NCBI GenBank assembly: GCA_025929455.1
Contig: JAICMB010000129.1
Span: 1 to 8,227 of the forward strand
Origin: Bryobacteraceae bacterium
Lineage (GTDB): Bacteria > Acidobacteriota > Terriglobia > Bryobacterales > Bryobacteraceae
Direction of reading: 5' to 3'
Length of the DNA stretch: 8,227 nt
Shown here: one piece after another, positions 1-7,034 of the stretch
Position numbering within the stretch: the stretch's first letter is position 1
How the letters are laid out: every line of letters starts with the position of its first letter
Notes under the pieces: generated by a model
The model's database searches: none
Seen by the model: the letters and a program-made list of their open reading frames with translations, nothing else
What the model was told of the DNA's origin: nothing
Program-made: the position numbers and the translations under genes

Positions 1-204
1 CCTCGTGCGACTGCGACGGAAAAAGTCATCCAGGTGAAACAGCGCGTGCATCTGACTCCGCATCACTCGTTGCATGTGGTTTCGGTTGCAGACCGCACGT
101 TGCTTGTCGGAGCGCACGCAGGCGGAATCACCCTGCTCTGCACGCTCGCAAACGGCCCGGCGGATATTCCGGCGCAACATCAACCGGAGGTGGGCGGGTC
201 ATGA
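1..204 (+). CDS. fliO: FliO, flagellar biosynthesis protein, C-terminal part (5' end outside window)
   Basis: Frame 1 is open from the first base to a TGA at 202-204, giving the last 67 residues of a protein. The segment with VKQRVHLTP, then HVVSVADRTLLVG, then a short hydrophobic strand ending LLCTL, matches the usual FliO C-terminal pattern, a small beta-rich cytoplasmic domain in which a 'basic-Leu...lVxVgdrxLLlG' strand pair is typical. FliO is a small membrane protein that helps FliP assemble into its ring in the export gate. Its transmembrane segment would lie upstream of the window and cannot be seen. The position directly before fliP and the ATGA overlap with it (201-204) support the call more than the poorly conserved sequence does. 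The last 15 or so residues are Pro/Gly-rich and probably disordered. Confidence 0.8.
   Translation, partial: PRATATEKVIQVKQRVHLTPHHSLHVVSVADRTLLVGAHAGGITLLCTLANGPADIPAQHQPEVGGS
186..190 (+). promoter_or_regulatory. Ribosome binding site of fliP
   Basis: GGAGG lies inside the fliO coding end, 10 bases before the fliP ATG at 201. It fixes the fliP start and shows that fliP can be loaded independently as well as coupled to fliO through the ATGA overlap. Confidence 0.65.
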
Positions 205-938
205 CAAAAGCGCGCGTTTTGCTCGTAGCGGCTGCGGCCGTCGCACACACCGGAAACGCGGCCGACCTGCTGCCCGGCATCAGCATTCGTTCGAATGCGG
301 GCCAGCAGACGCTCAGCCTGCCGGTCCAGATCATTGTCCTGTTAACGATCCTTACGATCTTGCCCGCAATCGTGATGTGCATCACCCCGTTTCTGCGCAT
401 CACGGTCGTGCTGCACTTTCTGCGGCAAGCCCTCGGCACCCAGACAGCGCCATCGAATCAGGTGCTCATCGGACTGGCGCTGTTTCTGACCATCGTAATC
501 ATGCGCCCCGTGGCGTCGGAAATGTACGCGAAGGGATGGGCCCCGCTGGAGCGCGGCGACGTCAGCACCGAGCAGGCATTTACCAGCGGCACGCAGCCGC
601 TCAAAACGTTTCTGCTGCGCTATGTGCGCGAGAAGGACGTGCGGCTGTTCCTCGATATTTCGCACGAGCCGCGTCCGGCGAAACCGTCCGACCTCGACTT
701 GCAAGTTCTGATACCGGCATACGTGTTATCAGAGCTGAAAACGGCGTTTCAGATCGGCGCGGTCCTGTTTCTGCCGTTTCTCGTCATCGATCTTATCGTC
801 GCGTCCATCACGCTGTCCATCGGAATGGTGCAGTTGCCGCCGGTTATGGTTTCGGCGCCGTTCAAGATTCTGCTCTTCGTGCTGGTAGACGGCTGGAATC
901 TGGTTGTCGGATCGCTGGTCAGGAGTTTTTACACATGA
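201..938 (+). CDS. fliP: FliP, flagellar type III export gate protein
   Basis: FliP forms the pentameric core of the FliP5-FliQ4-FliR1 export gate through which flagellar subunits cross the inner membrane. The 245-residue product has the same length as the enterobacterial protein. Family landmarks in order: a signal peptide (basic MTKAR, hydrophobic residues 6-15, likely cleavage near GNA at 18-20), hydrophobic segment 41-62, the block FLRITVVLHFLRQALGT at 64-80, NQVLIGLALFLT at 86-97, REKDVRLF at 143-150, and the family block from IPAYVLSELKTAFQIG at 171-186 through FKILLFVLVDGWNL at 221-234. The ATG at 201 overlaps the fliO stop and has a good Shine-Dalgarno site. One oddity: the usually Met-rich gate loop reads G-M-V-Q-L at 208-212. 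The identification is secure. Confidence 0.98.
   Translation: MTKARVLLVAAAAVAHTGNAADLLPGISIRSNAGQQTLSLPVQIIVLLTILTILPAIVMCITPFLRITVVLHFLRQALGTQTAPSNQVLIGLALFLTIVIMRPVASEMYAKGWAPLERGDVSTEQAFTSGTQPLKTFLLRYVREKDVRLFLDISHEPRPAKPSDLDLQVLIPAYVLSELKTAFQIGAVLFLPFLVIDLIVASITLSIGMVQLPPVMVSAPFKILLFVLVDGWNLVVGSLVRSFYT
921..925 (+). promoter_or_regulatory. Ribosome binding site of fliQ
   Basis: AGGAG sits 9 bases before the ATG at 935, inside the end of fliP. It selects 935 as the fliQ start although the same reading frame stays open far upstream, back to about base 74. Confidence 0.65.
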
Positions 939-1204
939 CAAGTCAGGCTGCCATCGATATCTTTCGCCAGGCGCTCATGACCGCGTTTTGGGTGAGCTTG
1001 CCGTTATTGGTGGTGGGCGTGATCGCCGGTGTCGCGGTCAGCGTCATCCAAATCGCCACGTCGATTCAGGATTCGAGTTTCGGCTCGGTTCCGCGCCTGA
1101 CGGCGTTTCTAGTGGGATTGCTATTCCTGCTGCCCTGGATGACCAGCAAGCTCGTGACCTATACGATCGCACTTTTTGGCGATTTCAGCCGCTATGCCCA
1201 TTGA
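935..1204 (+). CDS. fliQ: FliQ, flagellar type III export gate protein
   Basis: FliQ wraps round the FliP/FliR core of the export gate as helical hairpins. The product is 89 residues, the normal length. It has two hydrophobic helices (about 17-38 and 55-80) around a polar loop, and the PWM motif at 67-69 that is typical of FliQ. The start ATG overlaps the fliP stop by 4 bases (ATGA) and is preceded by AGGAG. The loop between the helices, normally close to QAATQINEMTLSFIPK, here reads QIATSIQDSSFGSVPR (39-54): the acidic residue and the final basic residue are kept in type, but several other positions differ. An upstream extension of this frame would run antiparallel to no known family and is not part of the gene. 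Confidence 0.96.
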   Translation: MTSQAAIDIFRQALMTAFWVSLPLLVVGVIAGVAVSVIQIATSIQDSSFGSVPRLTAFLVGLLFLLPWMTSKLVTYTIALFGDFSRYAH

Positions 1205-1952
1205 ACTGTCCATTAGCATGGGCCTGTTGTGGAGCTATCTGATCGTTTTTGTCCATATCTCCGGGCTGCTGATCTTCATGCCGCTGCCCGGAATCGCGAG
1301 CGGACCGGGATTTGCGCGTCTGGCACTTTCAATAGCGCTCACGTTCTGCATTGCGACTGCATCGATAACCGCGGCCTCCTCCGCGCCGATGCCCGGTGGC
1401 ATCGTAGCCGCGCTTGTTATCCACTTTGCTTCCGGTATTGCCGCCGGGGTGGTCGTCGCGCTGTTCATGGAGATTTGCCAGATTGCGACCCAGGTCGTGG
1501 GTGTACAGGCCGGCTTTTCCTATGCCTCGACCATCGATCCTGCGACACAGGCGGACACCGGCGTTTTGCAATCGATGGCACAACTCGCGGCCGGTTTTCT
1601 ATTTTTTGTGCTCGGACTGGACCAGCGCGTGGTCGCCGCGATTGCTGAAGGCATGCGCCCGGAACGCGCGGGTACGCTCGCGATGCTCGACGCCGGCATG
1701 ATCACACGCCTGGGGGCGCAGACTCTGGCGGCGGGGTTAAAGCTTGCATTGCCAGTGATGGGTTTTTTGCTGTTGGTCGACCTGTGCGTCGCGCTCGTGT
1801 CGCGGCTGAATGCGCAATTGCAGATGCTCAGCGTGAGCTTTCCGCTGAAAATGCTGGCGGCGTTTCTCCTGTTTGCGCTCACGCTGCGTACGTGGCCGGC
1901 GCTACTTGAAAACGCCGCCGCGCAGGTCATCGCCGCCCTGGGACATGTCTGA
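1194..1952 (+). CDS. fliR: FliR, flagellar type III export gate protein
   Basis: FliR is the single FlhB-like subunit that completes the FliP5FliQ4FliR1 gate. With the ATG at 1194 the product is 252 residues, close to the usual 255-265. It is hydrophobic throughout, with about six membrane segments. Family features include the GxxAGFSYA-type stretch (VGVQAGFSYASTIDP, about residues 102-116), the FLFFVLGLD segment after it, and the C-terminal SVSFPLKMLAAFLLFAL block. The start is uncertain: 1194 overlaps fliQ by 11 bases without a good Shine-Dalgarno site, a TTG at 1176 would add six residues, and an ATG at 1218 would remove eight. Two usually well-kept spots are changed: the 'NGH' after the FLFF helix is LDQ, and the 'PQ' before the last helix is AQ. 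The order fliP-fliQ-fliR makes the identification firm. Confidence 0.95.
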   Translation: MPIELSISMGLLWSYLIVFVHISGLLIFMPLPGIASGPGFARLALSIALTFCIATASITAASSAPMPGGIVAALVIHFASGIAAGVVVALFMEICQIATQVVGVQAGFSYASTIDPATQADTGVLQSMAQLAAGFLFFVLGLDQRVVAAIAEGMRPERAGTLAMLDAGMITRLGAQTLAAGLKLALPVMGFLLLVDLCVALVSRLNAQLQMLSVSFPLKMLAAFLLFALTLRTWPALLENAAAQVIAALGHV

Positions 1953-1958
1953 GGCTAA

Positions 1959-3020
1959 ATGGCGGACAGCGGCCAGCGCAGCGAAAAACCGACCAAGCGG
2001 CGGCTCGACAAAGCCCGGCAAGAGGGCCGTTTCGTAGTCAGCCGCGAGTTTGTGGGAAGTGTGCAGTTCTTCGCGGTGGTGTGGCTGTTTACGGCGTTTG
2101 GCGCGGCACTGGTGCTGTCGATCGAAAACATATTCCGCATCGCCATTCGCGAGGCGTTTGCGATCCACTCCACACGCGCGCTGACGCTCGCCGCGTGGCG
2201 CGGACCTCTGACCAACGTGTTCGCACCCCTCGCCGTGGCCGGCGCCGTTCTGGTGCTGGTCGCGCTAGCGATTCACTTGGGCACCACAGGCCTGGGCTTC
2301 TCTCTTAAAAAGCTCGCACCGGACTTTACGCGTCTGAATCCGGCGAGCAAGCTCAGCAATTTGCCAAAGGACAATGCGTTCGCGACAGCACAGGCGGTCC
2401 TGCTGATTCCGCTATTCGGCGCCGTGCTGTACCTGGAAACGCGCTCTGACCTGGACGCGCTGGTGCGTCTGCCGCTGGCGGCGGTCCCCGTCTCGATCGG
2501 CCTCATTTCCGATCTTCTGCGCACGGTGGCATGGAAGTTCGCGGTAGTGTTCTTTCTCTTCGGGTGCGTCGATCTCTTCCGCGCTCATCGCAAGCACTCG
2601 GCATCGATGCGCATGACCAAGCACGAAGTCCGCGAAGAATCCAAGGAGACGGAGGGCAATCCGCAGATGAAGGCGCGCATCCGCCGCCTGCAGCGGGACG
2701 CGGCGCGCCGCAACATGATGAAGGAAGTGCCGCGGGCGACTGCAGTGGTCGTGAATCCTACGCACTTCGCCGTAGCCGTGCGCTACGACCTCGATAGTAT
2801 GGCCGCGCCGCGCGTGGTGGCTAAGGGCAAGAATTATCTCGCGTTACGTATCCGGCAAATCGCCACCGAAAATCAGGTTCCAATTATCGAGAATCCGCCG
2901 CTCGCCCAAGCACTATATAAATCTGCCGATGTCGGCCAGGAGATCCCGCCGCATCTCTATCGAGCGGTTGCTGAAGTGCTCGCGTACATTTTCAAATTGA
3001 CGCACGGACGGAGAGCATAA
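1959..3020 (+). CDS. flhB: FlhB, export apparatus switch protein (self-cleaving)
   Basis: FlhB sits at the export gate and switches secretion from rod/hook to filament substrates after cutting itself. The product is 353 residues, normal for the family. It starts with the typical SEKPTKRRLDKARQEGR basic region (8-24), followed by four membrane segments (about 33-57, 86-108, 140-160, 178-203). Next comes the linker with MTKHEVREESKETEGNP (219-235) and then the autocleavage site N266-P267-T268-H269. In the family, cleavage occurs between Asn and Pro of NPTH, and all four residues are present. The C-terminal cytoplasmic domain runs to about 345 with no long tail. The ATG at 1959 follows the fliR stop by 6 bases, with GAGG just before it. 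The N-terminal motif begins right after this start, which confirms it. Confidence 0.98.
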   Translation: MADSGQRSEKPTKRRLDKARQEGRFVVSREFVGSVQFFAVVWLFTAFGAALVLSIENIFRIAIREAFAIHSTRALTLAAWRGPLTNVFAPLAVAGAVLVLVALAIHLGTTGLGFSLKKLAPDFTRLNPASKLSNLPKDNAFATAQAVLLIPLFGAVLYLETRSDLDALVRLPLAAVPVSIGLISDLLRTVAWKFAVVFFLFGCVDLFRAHRKHSASMRMTKHEVREESKETEGNPQMKARIRRLQRDAARRNMMKEVPRATAVVVNPTHFAVAVRYDLDSMAAPRVVAKGKNYLALRIRQIATENQVPIIENPPLAQALYKSADVGQEIPPHLYRAVAEVLAYIFKLTHGRRA

Positions 3021-3038
3021 GGAAACCGGGACGACAAC

Positions 3039-5132
3039 ATGGCCGCAACCGCCGTAAAAACCGCAGCGTCCGCCGCTCCTGCCGCAGCCCCGGCGTCCGC
3101 CGCCCCGCGCGTCAACTGGGCCGACCTGGCCGTCCCCATCGCAGTGCTCGGGATCGTGCTCGCGATGATCACGCCCATGCCGTCCTTCGTGCTGGATCTG
3201 TTGATCAGCGCGAACATCACGATGTCCGTGATCGTGCTGCTGGTGTCGATGTATATCACCAGACCGGTGGATTTCAGCATCTTCCCGACGACGTTGCTGT
3301 TGATGACGCTGTTCCGCCTGGCACTGAATATTTCGTCGTCAAGGCTGATTCTGCTGAACGGTAACGGCGGTACGCAAGCCGCCGGCGAAGTCATCCAGGC
3401 ATTCGGCGCATTTGTTGTCGGCGGCAATTACATCATCGGCATCGTCATTTTCCTGGTACTGATCGCCATTCAGTACGTCGTCATCAACCACGGCGCGGTA
3501 CGTATTTCGGAAGTGACGGCGCGATTCACTTTAGACGCGATGCCCGGGAAGCAGATGTCGATTGACTCCGACCTGAACGCTGGGCTCATCGATGAATCGG
3601 AAGCGCGGACCCGCCGTAAGAACCTCGCCATGGAAGCGGAGTTTTATGGCGCCATGGACGGTGCATCGCGGTTCACGCAGCGCGATGCGGTCGCGAGCAT
3701 CATCATTACCGGCATCAACATCATTGCGGGCATTTTGATCGGCATTCTGCAGCACGGCATGGACATTATGCGTGCGCTGCAGACCTACACCGTGCTGACC
3801 ATAGGCGATGGGCTCGTAACGGTCATCCCGGCGCTGATGATTTCCATTTCGGGCGGCCTGATCGTCACGCGTGCAAGTTCGGAAACCAAATTGGGTCAGG
3901 ACATACGGCGGCAACTGTTCGGAACGGCGCAACCGCTGCTGCTCGCGGGTGGCGTTTTGATCGCGATGGCTGCGTTTCCGGGTCTGCCGAAGGTGCCCTT
4001 CATCGTGCTTGGCGCGGGGGTAATGACGATCGGCTGGCGTATACGAAAGCAGCCGGTTGCATCCGATCCGGCGAAGGCCGCGCAAAGTCCCGCCGGGGCG
4101 CAAAAGGACACAATTGAGGCGGCGTTGAAAGTGGAGCCGCTGGCCGTTGAAGTGGGGCTGGGGCTGATCCGGCTGGTCGAAGGCGGAGCTAGTTCTCCGC
4201 TGCTGCGGCGCATCGGAACGATCCGTAAGCAGCTTGCCTCCGAGCTTGGCTATGTCGTTCCCCCGGTACGCGTTACCGACAATCTTTCGCTCAAGGCACG
4301 GGAGTATGTCATCTCGCTGAAAGGCGTGGAGATCGCGCGCTTTGAGCTGACCAACGGCTGCGAACTGGCCATTCATCCCGGGCATAACGCGCCACAGATC
4401 GACGGCATGCCGACGCGCGAACCGGCGTTCGGGATGCCCGCGATTTGGGTGAACGGCGACGGCATCGAAGGTGCGCGAAAGGCGGGCTATACCATTGTCG
4501 ACGCCGTGAGTGTTCTGGGCACGCATCTGAGCGAGTTGGTGCGCCGCCACGCACATGAATTGTTCTCGCGGCAGGATGCCAAGAAACTCCTCGATCGCGT
4601 TGCGGAAGAGAACCCGAAAGCGGTGGAAGATTTGGTTCCGAAATTGCTTTCTCTGGCCGTAGTGCAAAAGGTGCTGCAGAATCTGTTGCGCGAACGCGTT
4701 TCGATCCGCGATGGAGCGAGCGTAGTAGAGGCGCTCGGCGAGGCGGCGGCGGTGACCAAAAACACAACGCTGCTGACCGAGTATGTGCGGCAGGCGATCC
4801 GCAGGCAGGTGGTGCAGCCGTACTTGAACGACAAGGGCGAGCTGATGTCGTACTTCCTCGATCCGCCGCTCGAGCACGCGATCGAAACGGCCGTGGAGCA
4901 CACCGAACATGCGAGCCACCTGAATCTGCCGCCGCACCGGGTGCGCGATATCGTGGAGCGCGTTTTGAAAGTGGTAGGCCCGCCGGACAGTCCGGTCGTC
5001 ATTCTGACGAGTTCAGGCGCGCGGTTCTTTTTGCGGCAGATCACGGAGCCTTCGATTCCGAATCTGACGCTGCTTTCGCATGCCGAGGTGCCGGCGGGTG
5101 TGAAGGTGGTCTCGCTGGGTATTGTGACGTAG
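3039..5132 (+). CDS. flhA: FlhA, flagellar type III export engine and chaperone-docking protein
   Basis: FlhA forms the nonameric ring that couples proton flow to export and docks chaperone-substrate complexes. The product is 697 residues, full length for the FHIPEP family. An Ala/Pro-rich tail (2-23) precedes about eight membrane segments (30-330). The FHIPEP cytoplasmic loop is well kept: R155, R162 and D166 (GAVRISEV...RFTLDAMPGKQ), then D177 in DSDLNAG and the stretch MEAEFYGAMDGASRF at 198-212. GDGLV is at 256-260. After a linker (about 335-355) the soluble domain runs to the end, with SIRD in the ERVSIRD stretch. The Q of the usual 'QIPAL' after GDGLV is replaced (TVIPAL, 261-266). The start follows flhB by 18 bases; AAGGA at 3019-3023 is rather far from the ATG, so initiation may depend partly on coupling. 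The identification is certain. Confidence 0.98.
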   Translation: MAATAVKTAASAAPAAAPASAAPRVNWADLAVPIAVLGIVLAMITPMPSFVLDLLISANITMSVIVLLVSMYITRPVDFSIFPTTLLLMTLFRLALNISSSRLILLNGNGGTQAAGEVIQAFGAFVVGGNYIIGIVIFLVLIAIQYVVINHGAVRISEVTARFTLDAMPGKQMSIDSDLNAGLIDESEARTRRKNLAMEAEFYGAMDGASRFTQRDAVASIIITGINIIAGILIGILQHGMDIMRALQTYTVLTIGDGLVTVIPALMISISGGLIVTRASSETKLGQDIRRQLFGTAQPLLLAGGVLIAMAAFPGLPKVPFIVLGAGVMTIGWRIRKQPVASDPAKAAQSPAGAQKDTIEAALKVEPLAVEVGLGLIRLVEGGASSPLLRRIGTIRKQLASELGYVVPPVRVTDNLSLKAREYVISLKGVEIARFELTNGCELAIHPGHNAPQIDGMPTREPAFGMPAIWVNGDGIEGARKAGYTIVDAVSVLGTHLSELVRRHAHELFSRQDAKKLLDRVAEENPKAVEDLVPKLLSLAVVQKVLQNLLRERVSIRDGASVVEALGEAAAVTKNTTLLTEYVRQAIRRQVVQPYLNDKGELMSYFLDPPLEHAIETAVEHTEHASHLNLPPHRVRDIVERVLKVVGPPDSPVVILTSSGARFFLRQITEPSIPNLTLLSHAEVPAGVKVVSLGIVT

Positions 5133-5147
5133 GTGTTCTGAGACTAG

Positions 5148-6251
5148 ATGAGCATGAAAGTCAAATCCTTTTTTGCGGATAGTGTCGAGGCGGCCATGAC
5201 GCAGGCGCGCCAGGAATTGGGCTCGGAAGCGATGCTGATGAATTCGCAGCGCACCGGCGCGCAGGCGGCGCACCTTGGCAGATATGAGGTGGTCTTTGCG
5301 TACGCGGACGGCGGCGCGGCGGCGGCCTCATCGACGCAGGAGACACCCGCGCCGGATAACCGCCTGGCCGCGGAAGTAGCGGACCTGAAGCGGCAAATGG
5401 AGCGGATCGCCACGACGCTGGCGCGCTCGACGGCCGCGCTGGCCCGCCCCGGGGTACAGCCCGATGCCGCAATGGCACTCGCTCAAGTGAACGAAGCGGA
5501 ACTGGATGCGGCGCTTGCAAACGAACTCGTGCTCGCTGCCAGGGAAGCGGAACAGGACTTTCCGGATCTCAACATCAATGAGCTGGTCGCACGCGCTTTA
5601 CGCGCACGCGTTGCGGTGGATACCGCGATGCCGGGAGCGGGCGGCGTCGTTGCACTCGTCGGGCCACCGGGCGCTGGTAAGACCAGCACGCTCGTGAAGC
5701 TCGCGATTCATCACGGCTTGATGACGCGGACACCGTGCCATTTCGTCACCACTGACACGCTGCGCATCGCGGCCGCCGATCAACTACGCGCCTTCGCTGC
5801 AATTCTCGGCATCGGATTCGAAGTCGCCGAGACGCCGGCGGGCTTTGAAAACAGCCTGCAAGCGAACCGCAACAAACTGGTTTTCGTGGACACGCCGGGG
5901 CTGTCGACCGCCGACACGACCGAAATGGAAGACCTGCGCCGCACGCTCGAAGGACGCGCCACCGTGCACCTGGTGTTGAGCGCGGCGGTGCGTCTGTCCG
6001 ATATGGCGCGCATCGCCGAACAGTTCGAAAACCTGCACCCGGCGAAGCTGATCTTTACGCGGCTGGACGAAACGAGGAAGTTCGGCCCAATGCTGAGCCT
6101 GGCGGCGCAGCAGGAACGGCCCGTGTCTTTCCTTTCTCGCGGACAAAGGATTCCGGACGATCTAGAGCCCGCGGATGCGGACGCACTCACGCGACTGGTT
6201 TTGAACGCGGACGATTTCGCCACTTGCGGTATGGCGATCGCCGCCGCTTAA
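5148..6251 (+). CDS. flhF: FlhF, SRP-type GTPase for flagellar placement
   Basis: FlhF recruits the first flagellar components to the right place at the membrane and dimerises with GTP. The 367-residue product is near the compact Bacillus size. Order: an N-terminal region starting MKVKSFFADS, typical of the family (B domain to about 110, including a helical stretch 73-98), an N domain (about 110-160) and the G domain. Motifs: P-loop GPPGAGKT 172-179, TTDTLRIAAADQLR 201-214, G3 DTPGL 248-252, G4 TRLDE 304-308, and GQRIPDDLEPA 332-342 near the end. The G3 motif is odd: SRP GTPases normally have DTAGR, and both the Ala and the Arg are changed. ATG 5148 and ATG 5154 are both possible starts; 5154 would begin exactly at MKVKSFF as in relatives. 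FlhG, the usual activator gene next door, is not here. Confidence 0.95.
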   Translation: MSMKVKSFFADSVEAAMTQARQELGSEAMLMNSQRTGAQAAHLGRYEVVFAYADGGAAAASSTQETPAPDNRLAAEVADLKRQMERIATTLARSTAALARPGVQPDAAMALAQVNEAELDAALANELVLAAREAEQDFPDLNINELVARALRARVAVDTAMPGAGGVVALVGPPGAGKTSTLVKLAIHHGLMTRTPCHFVTTDTLRIAAADQLRAFAAILGIGFEVAETPAGFENSLQANRNKLVFVDTPGLSTADTTEMEDLRRTLEGRATVHLVLSAAVRLSDMARIAEQFENLHPAKLIFTRLDETRKFGPMLSLAAQQERPVSFLSRGQRIPDDLEPADADALTRLVLNADDFATCGMAIAAA

Positions 6252-6254
6252 GGA
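6250..6254 (+). promoter_or_regulatory. Ribosome binding site of fliA
   Basis: AAGGA overlaps the flhF stop codon (TAA 6249-6251) and lies 6 bases before the ATG at 6261, an ideal spacing. It fixes the start of the sigma factor gene. Confidence 0.7.
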
Positions 6255-6260
6255 ATCACT

Positions 6261-7034
6261 ATGAAGGTGTACCAGCAACAAGAGAGCGCCGCTGAGGAAC
6301 GCGAGCGGCTCATATTGGAGCACCTGCCGCAGGTGCGATTGATCGCTCGCCGCATTCACGAGCGTCTGCCGGACAGCGTGAACCTCGACGATCTGATTTC
6401 GACCGGGACGCTGGGCCTGATTCATGCCATCGACCGGTTCGATCCGGCGCATAACGTAAAACTCAAGACCTACGCCGAATACAAAATCCGCGGCGCAATT
6501 CTCGACAGCCTGCGCGGGCTGGACTGGGCGCCACGGCAGCAGCGCAAGCGCGCCAAACAGATTGAGGCGGCAATATCCGCAGCGGAACAGCGTCTGCACC
6601 GCTCGCCTACGGAGGCCGAAATCGCCTCCGAACTGGGGCTCACGATCGAGGGCTACCACGACTGGCTGGTGGACGTGCGCGCGGTCAACCTCGGCAGTTT
6701 GGAAACGTCCACGCCGGAGCAAGACGGGCGCGACTTGCTGAAATACGTCGCAGATTCCGACGAGCACTGGCCTTCTCGGCTGGTGGAGCGCGCCGAACTG
6801 CAGAATCTGCTTGCTGAAGCCATCGACAAAATCCCCAACACGGAACGCATCGTGCTCAGCCTCTACTACCACGAAGAACTGACCCTGCGCGAGATCGCGA
6901 AGGTGGTGAACCTGCACGAATCGCGTGTGTCGCAACTGAAATCGCAGGCCATTTTGAGGCTGCGCGGATATATCGAGAAGCGCTGGCCCATCAAGAAGGA
7001 GCGTGCCCATGCCGGACGCGCAAACGCAGGCTGA
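6261..7034 (+). CDS. fliA: FliA (sigma-28), RNA polymerase sigma factor for flagellar genes
   Basis: FliA/SigD/WhiG-type sigma factors direct transcription of late flagellar and chemotaxis genes and are usually held by the anti-sigma factor FlgM until the hook is complete. The 257-residue product has the family length and layout: region 2 at about 13-85, with NLDDLISTGTLGLIHAIDRFD (41-61) and YAEYKIRGAILDSLR (71-85), region 3 at about 93-145 with SPTEAEIASELGL, and region 4 at about 182-236 with LTLREIAKVVNLHESRVSQL as the -35 helix-turn-helix. Region 1.1 is absent, as in the group. The phrase IRGAILDSLRGLDWAPR is especially typical of FliA. The last 12 or so residues are a basic extension that overlaps the next gene by 26 bases. 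Being inside the export-gate operon, it would be made before or together with the export machine. No flgM is in the window. Confidence 0.97.
   Translation: MKVYQQQESAAEERERLILEHLPQVRLIARRIHERLPDSVNLDDLISTGTLGLIHAIDRFDPAHNVKLKTYAEYKIRGAILDSLRGLDWAPRQQRKRAKQIEAAISAAEQRLHRSPTEAEIASELGLTIEGYHDWLVDVRAVNLGSLETSTPEQDGRDLLKYVADSDEHWPSRLVERAELQNLLAEAIDKIPNTERIVLSLYYHEELTLREIAKVVNLHESRVSQLKSQAILRLRGYIEKRWPIKKERAHAGRANAG
6996..7001 (+). promoter_or_regulatory. Ribosome binding site of the fliN-type gene
   Basis: AAGGAG within the end of fliA is 7 bases before the ATG at 7009. It is only 1 base before an in-frame GTG at 7003, too close for initiation, so 7009 is the preferred start. Confidence 0.7.

Noticed and set aside
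74..934. Long open + frame upstream of and continuous with fliQ
   Set aside because: It lies over fliO and fliP in another frame, is rich in Arg/His/Ala as expected for a GC-rich shadow, and resembles no protein. Only the part from ATG 935, with its own ribosome binding site, is FliQ.
1176..1193. TTG start for fliR six codons upstream of the ATG
   Set aside because: It adds MAISAA-type residues with no family match and deeper overlap with fliQ, and has no better ribosome binding site. It cannot be fully excluded.
1321..1340. Possible sigma-54 -24 box (TGGCAC)
   Set aside because: No GC/TTGC element follows at the needed spacing, and the site is inside fliR. The other TGGCAC sites (near 3320 and 5473) also lack the second box.
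3531..4937. 468-codon open frame on the minus strand inside flhA
   Set aside because: It is wholly antisense to the conserved flhA gene and has a shadow-type composition rich in Arg, Gln and His. No domain or ribosome binding site was recognised.
7003..7008. GTG start for the fliN-type gene
   Set aside because: It is only 1 base from the AAGGAG sequence, while the ATG at 7009 has a 7-base spacing.
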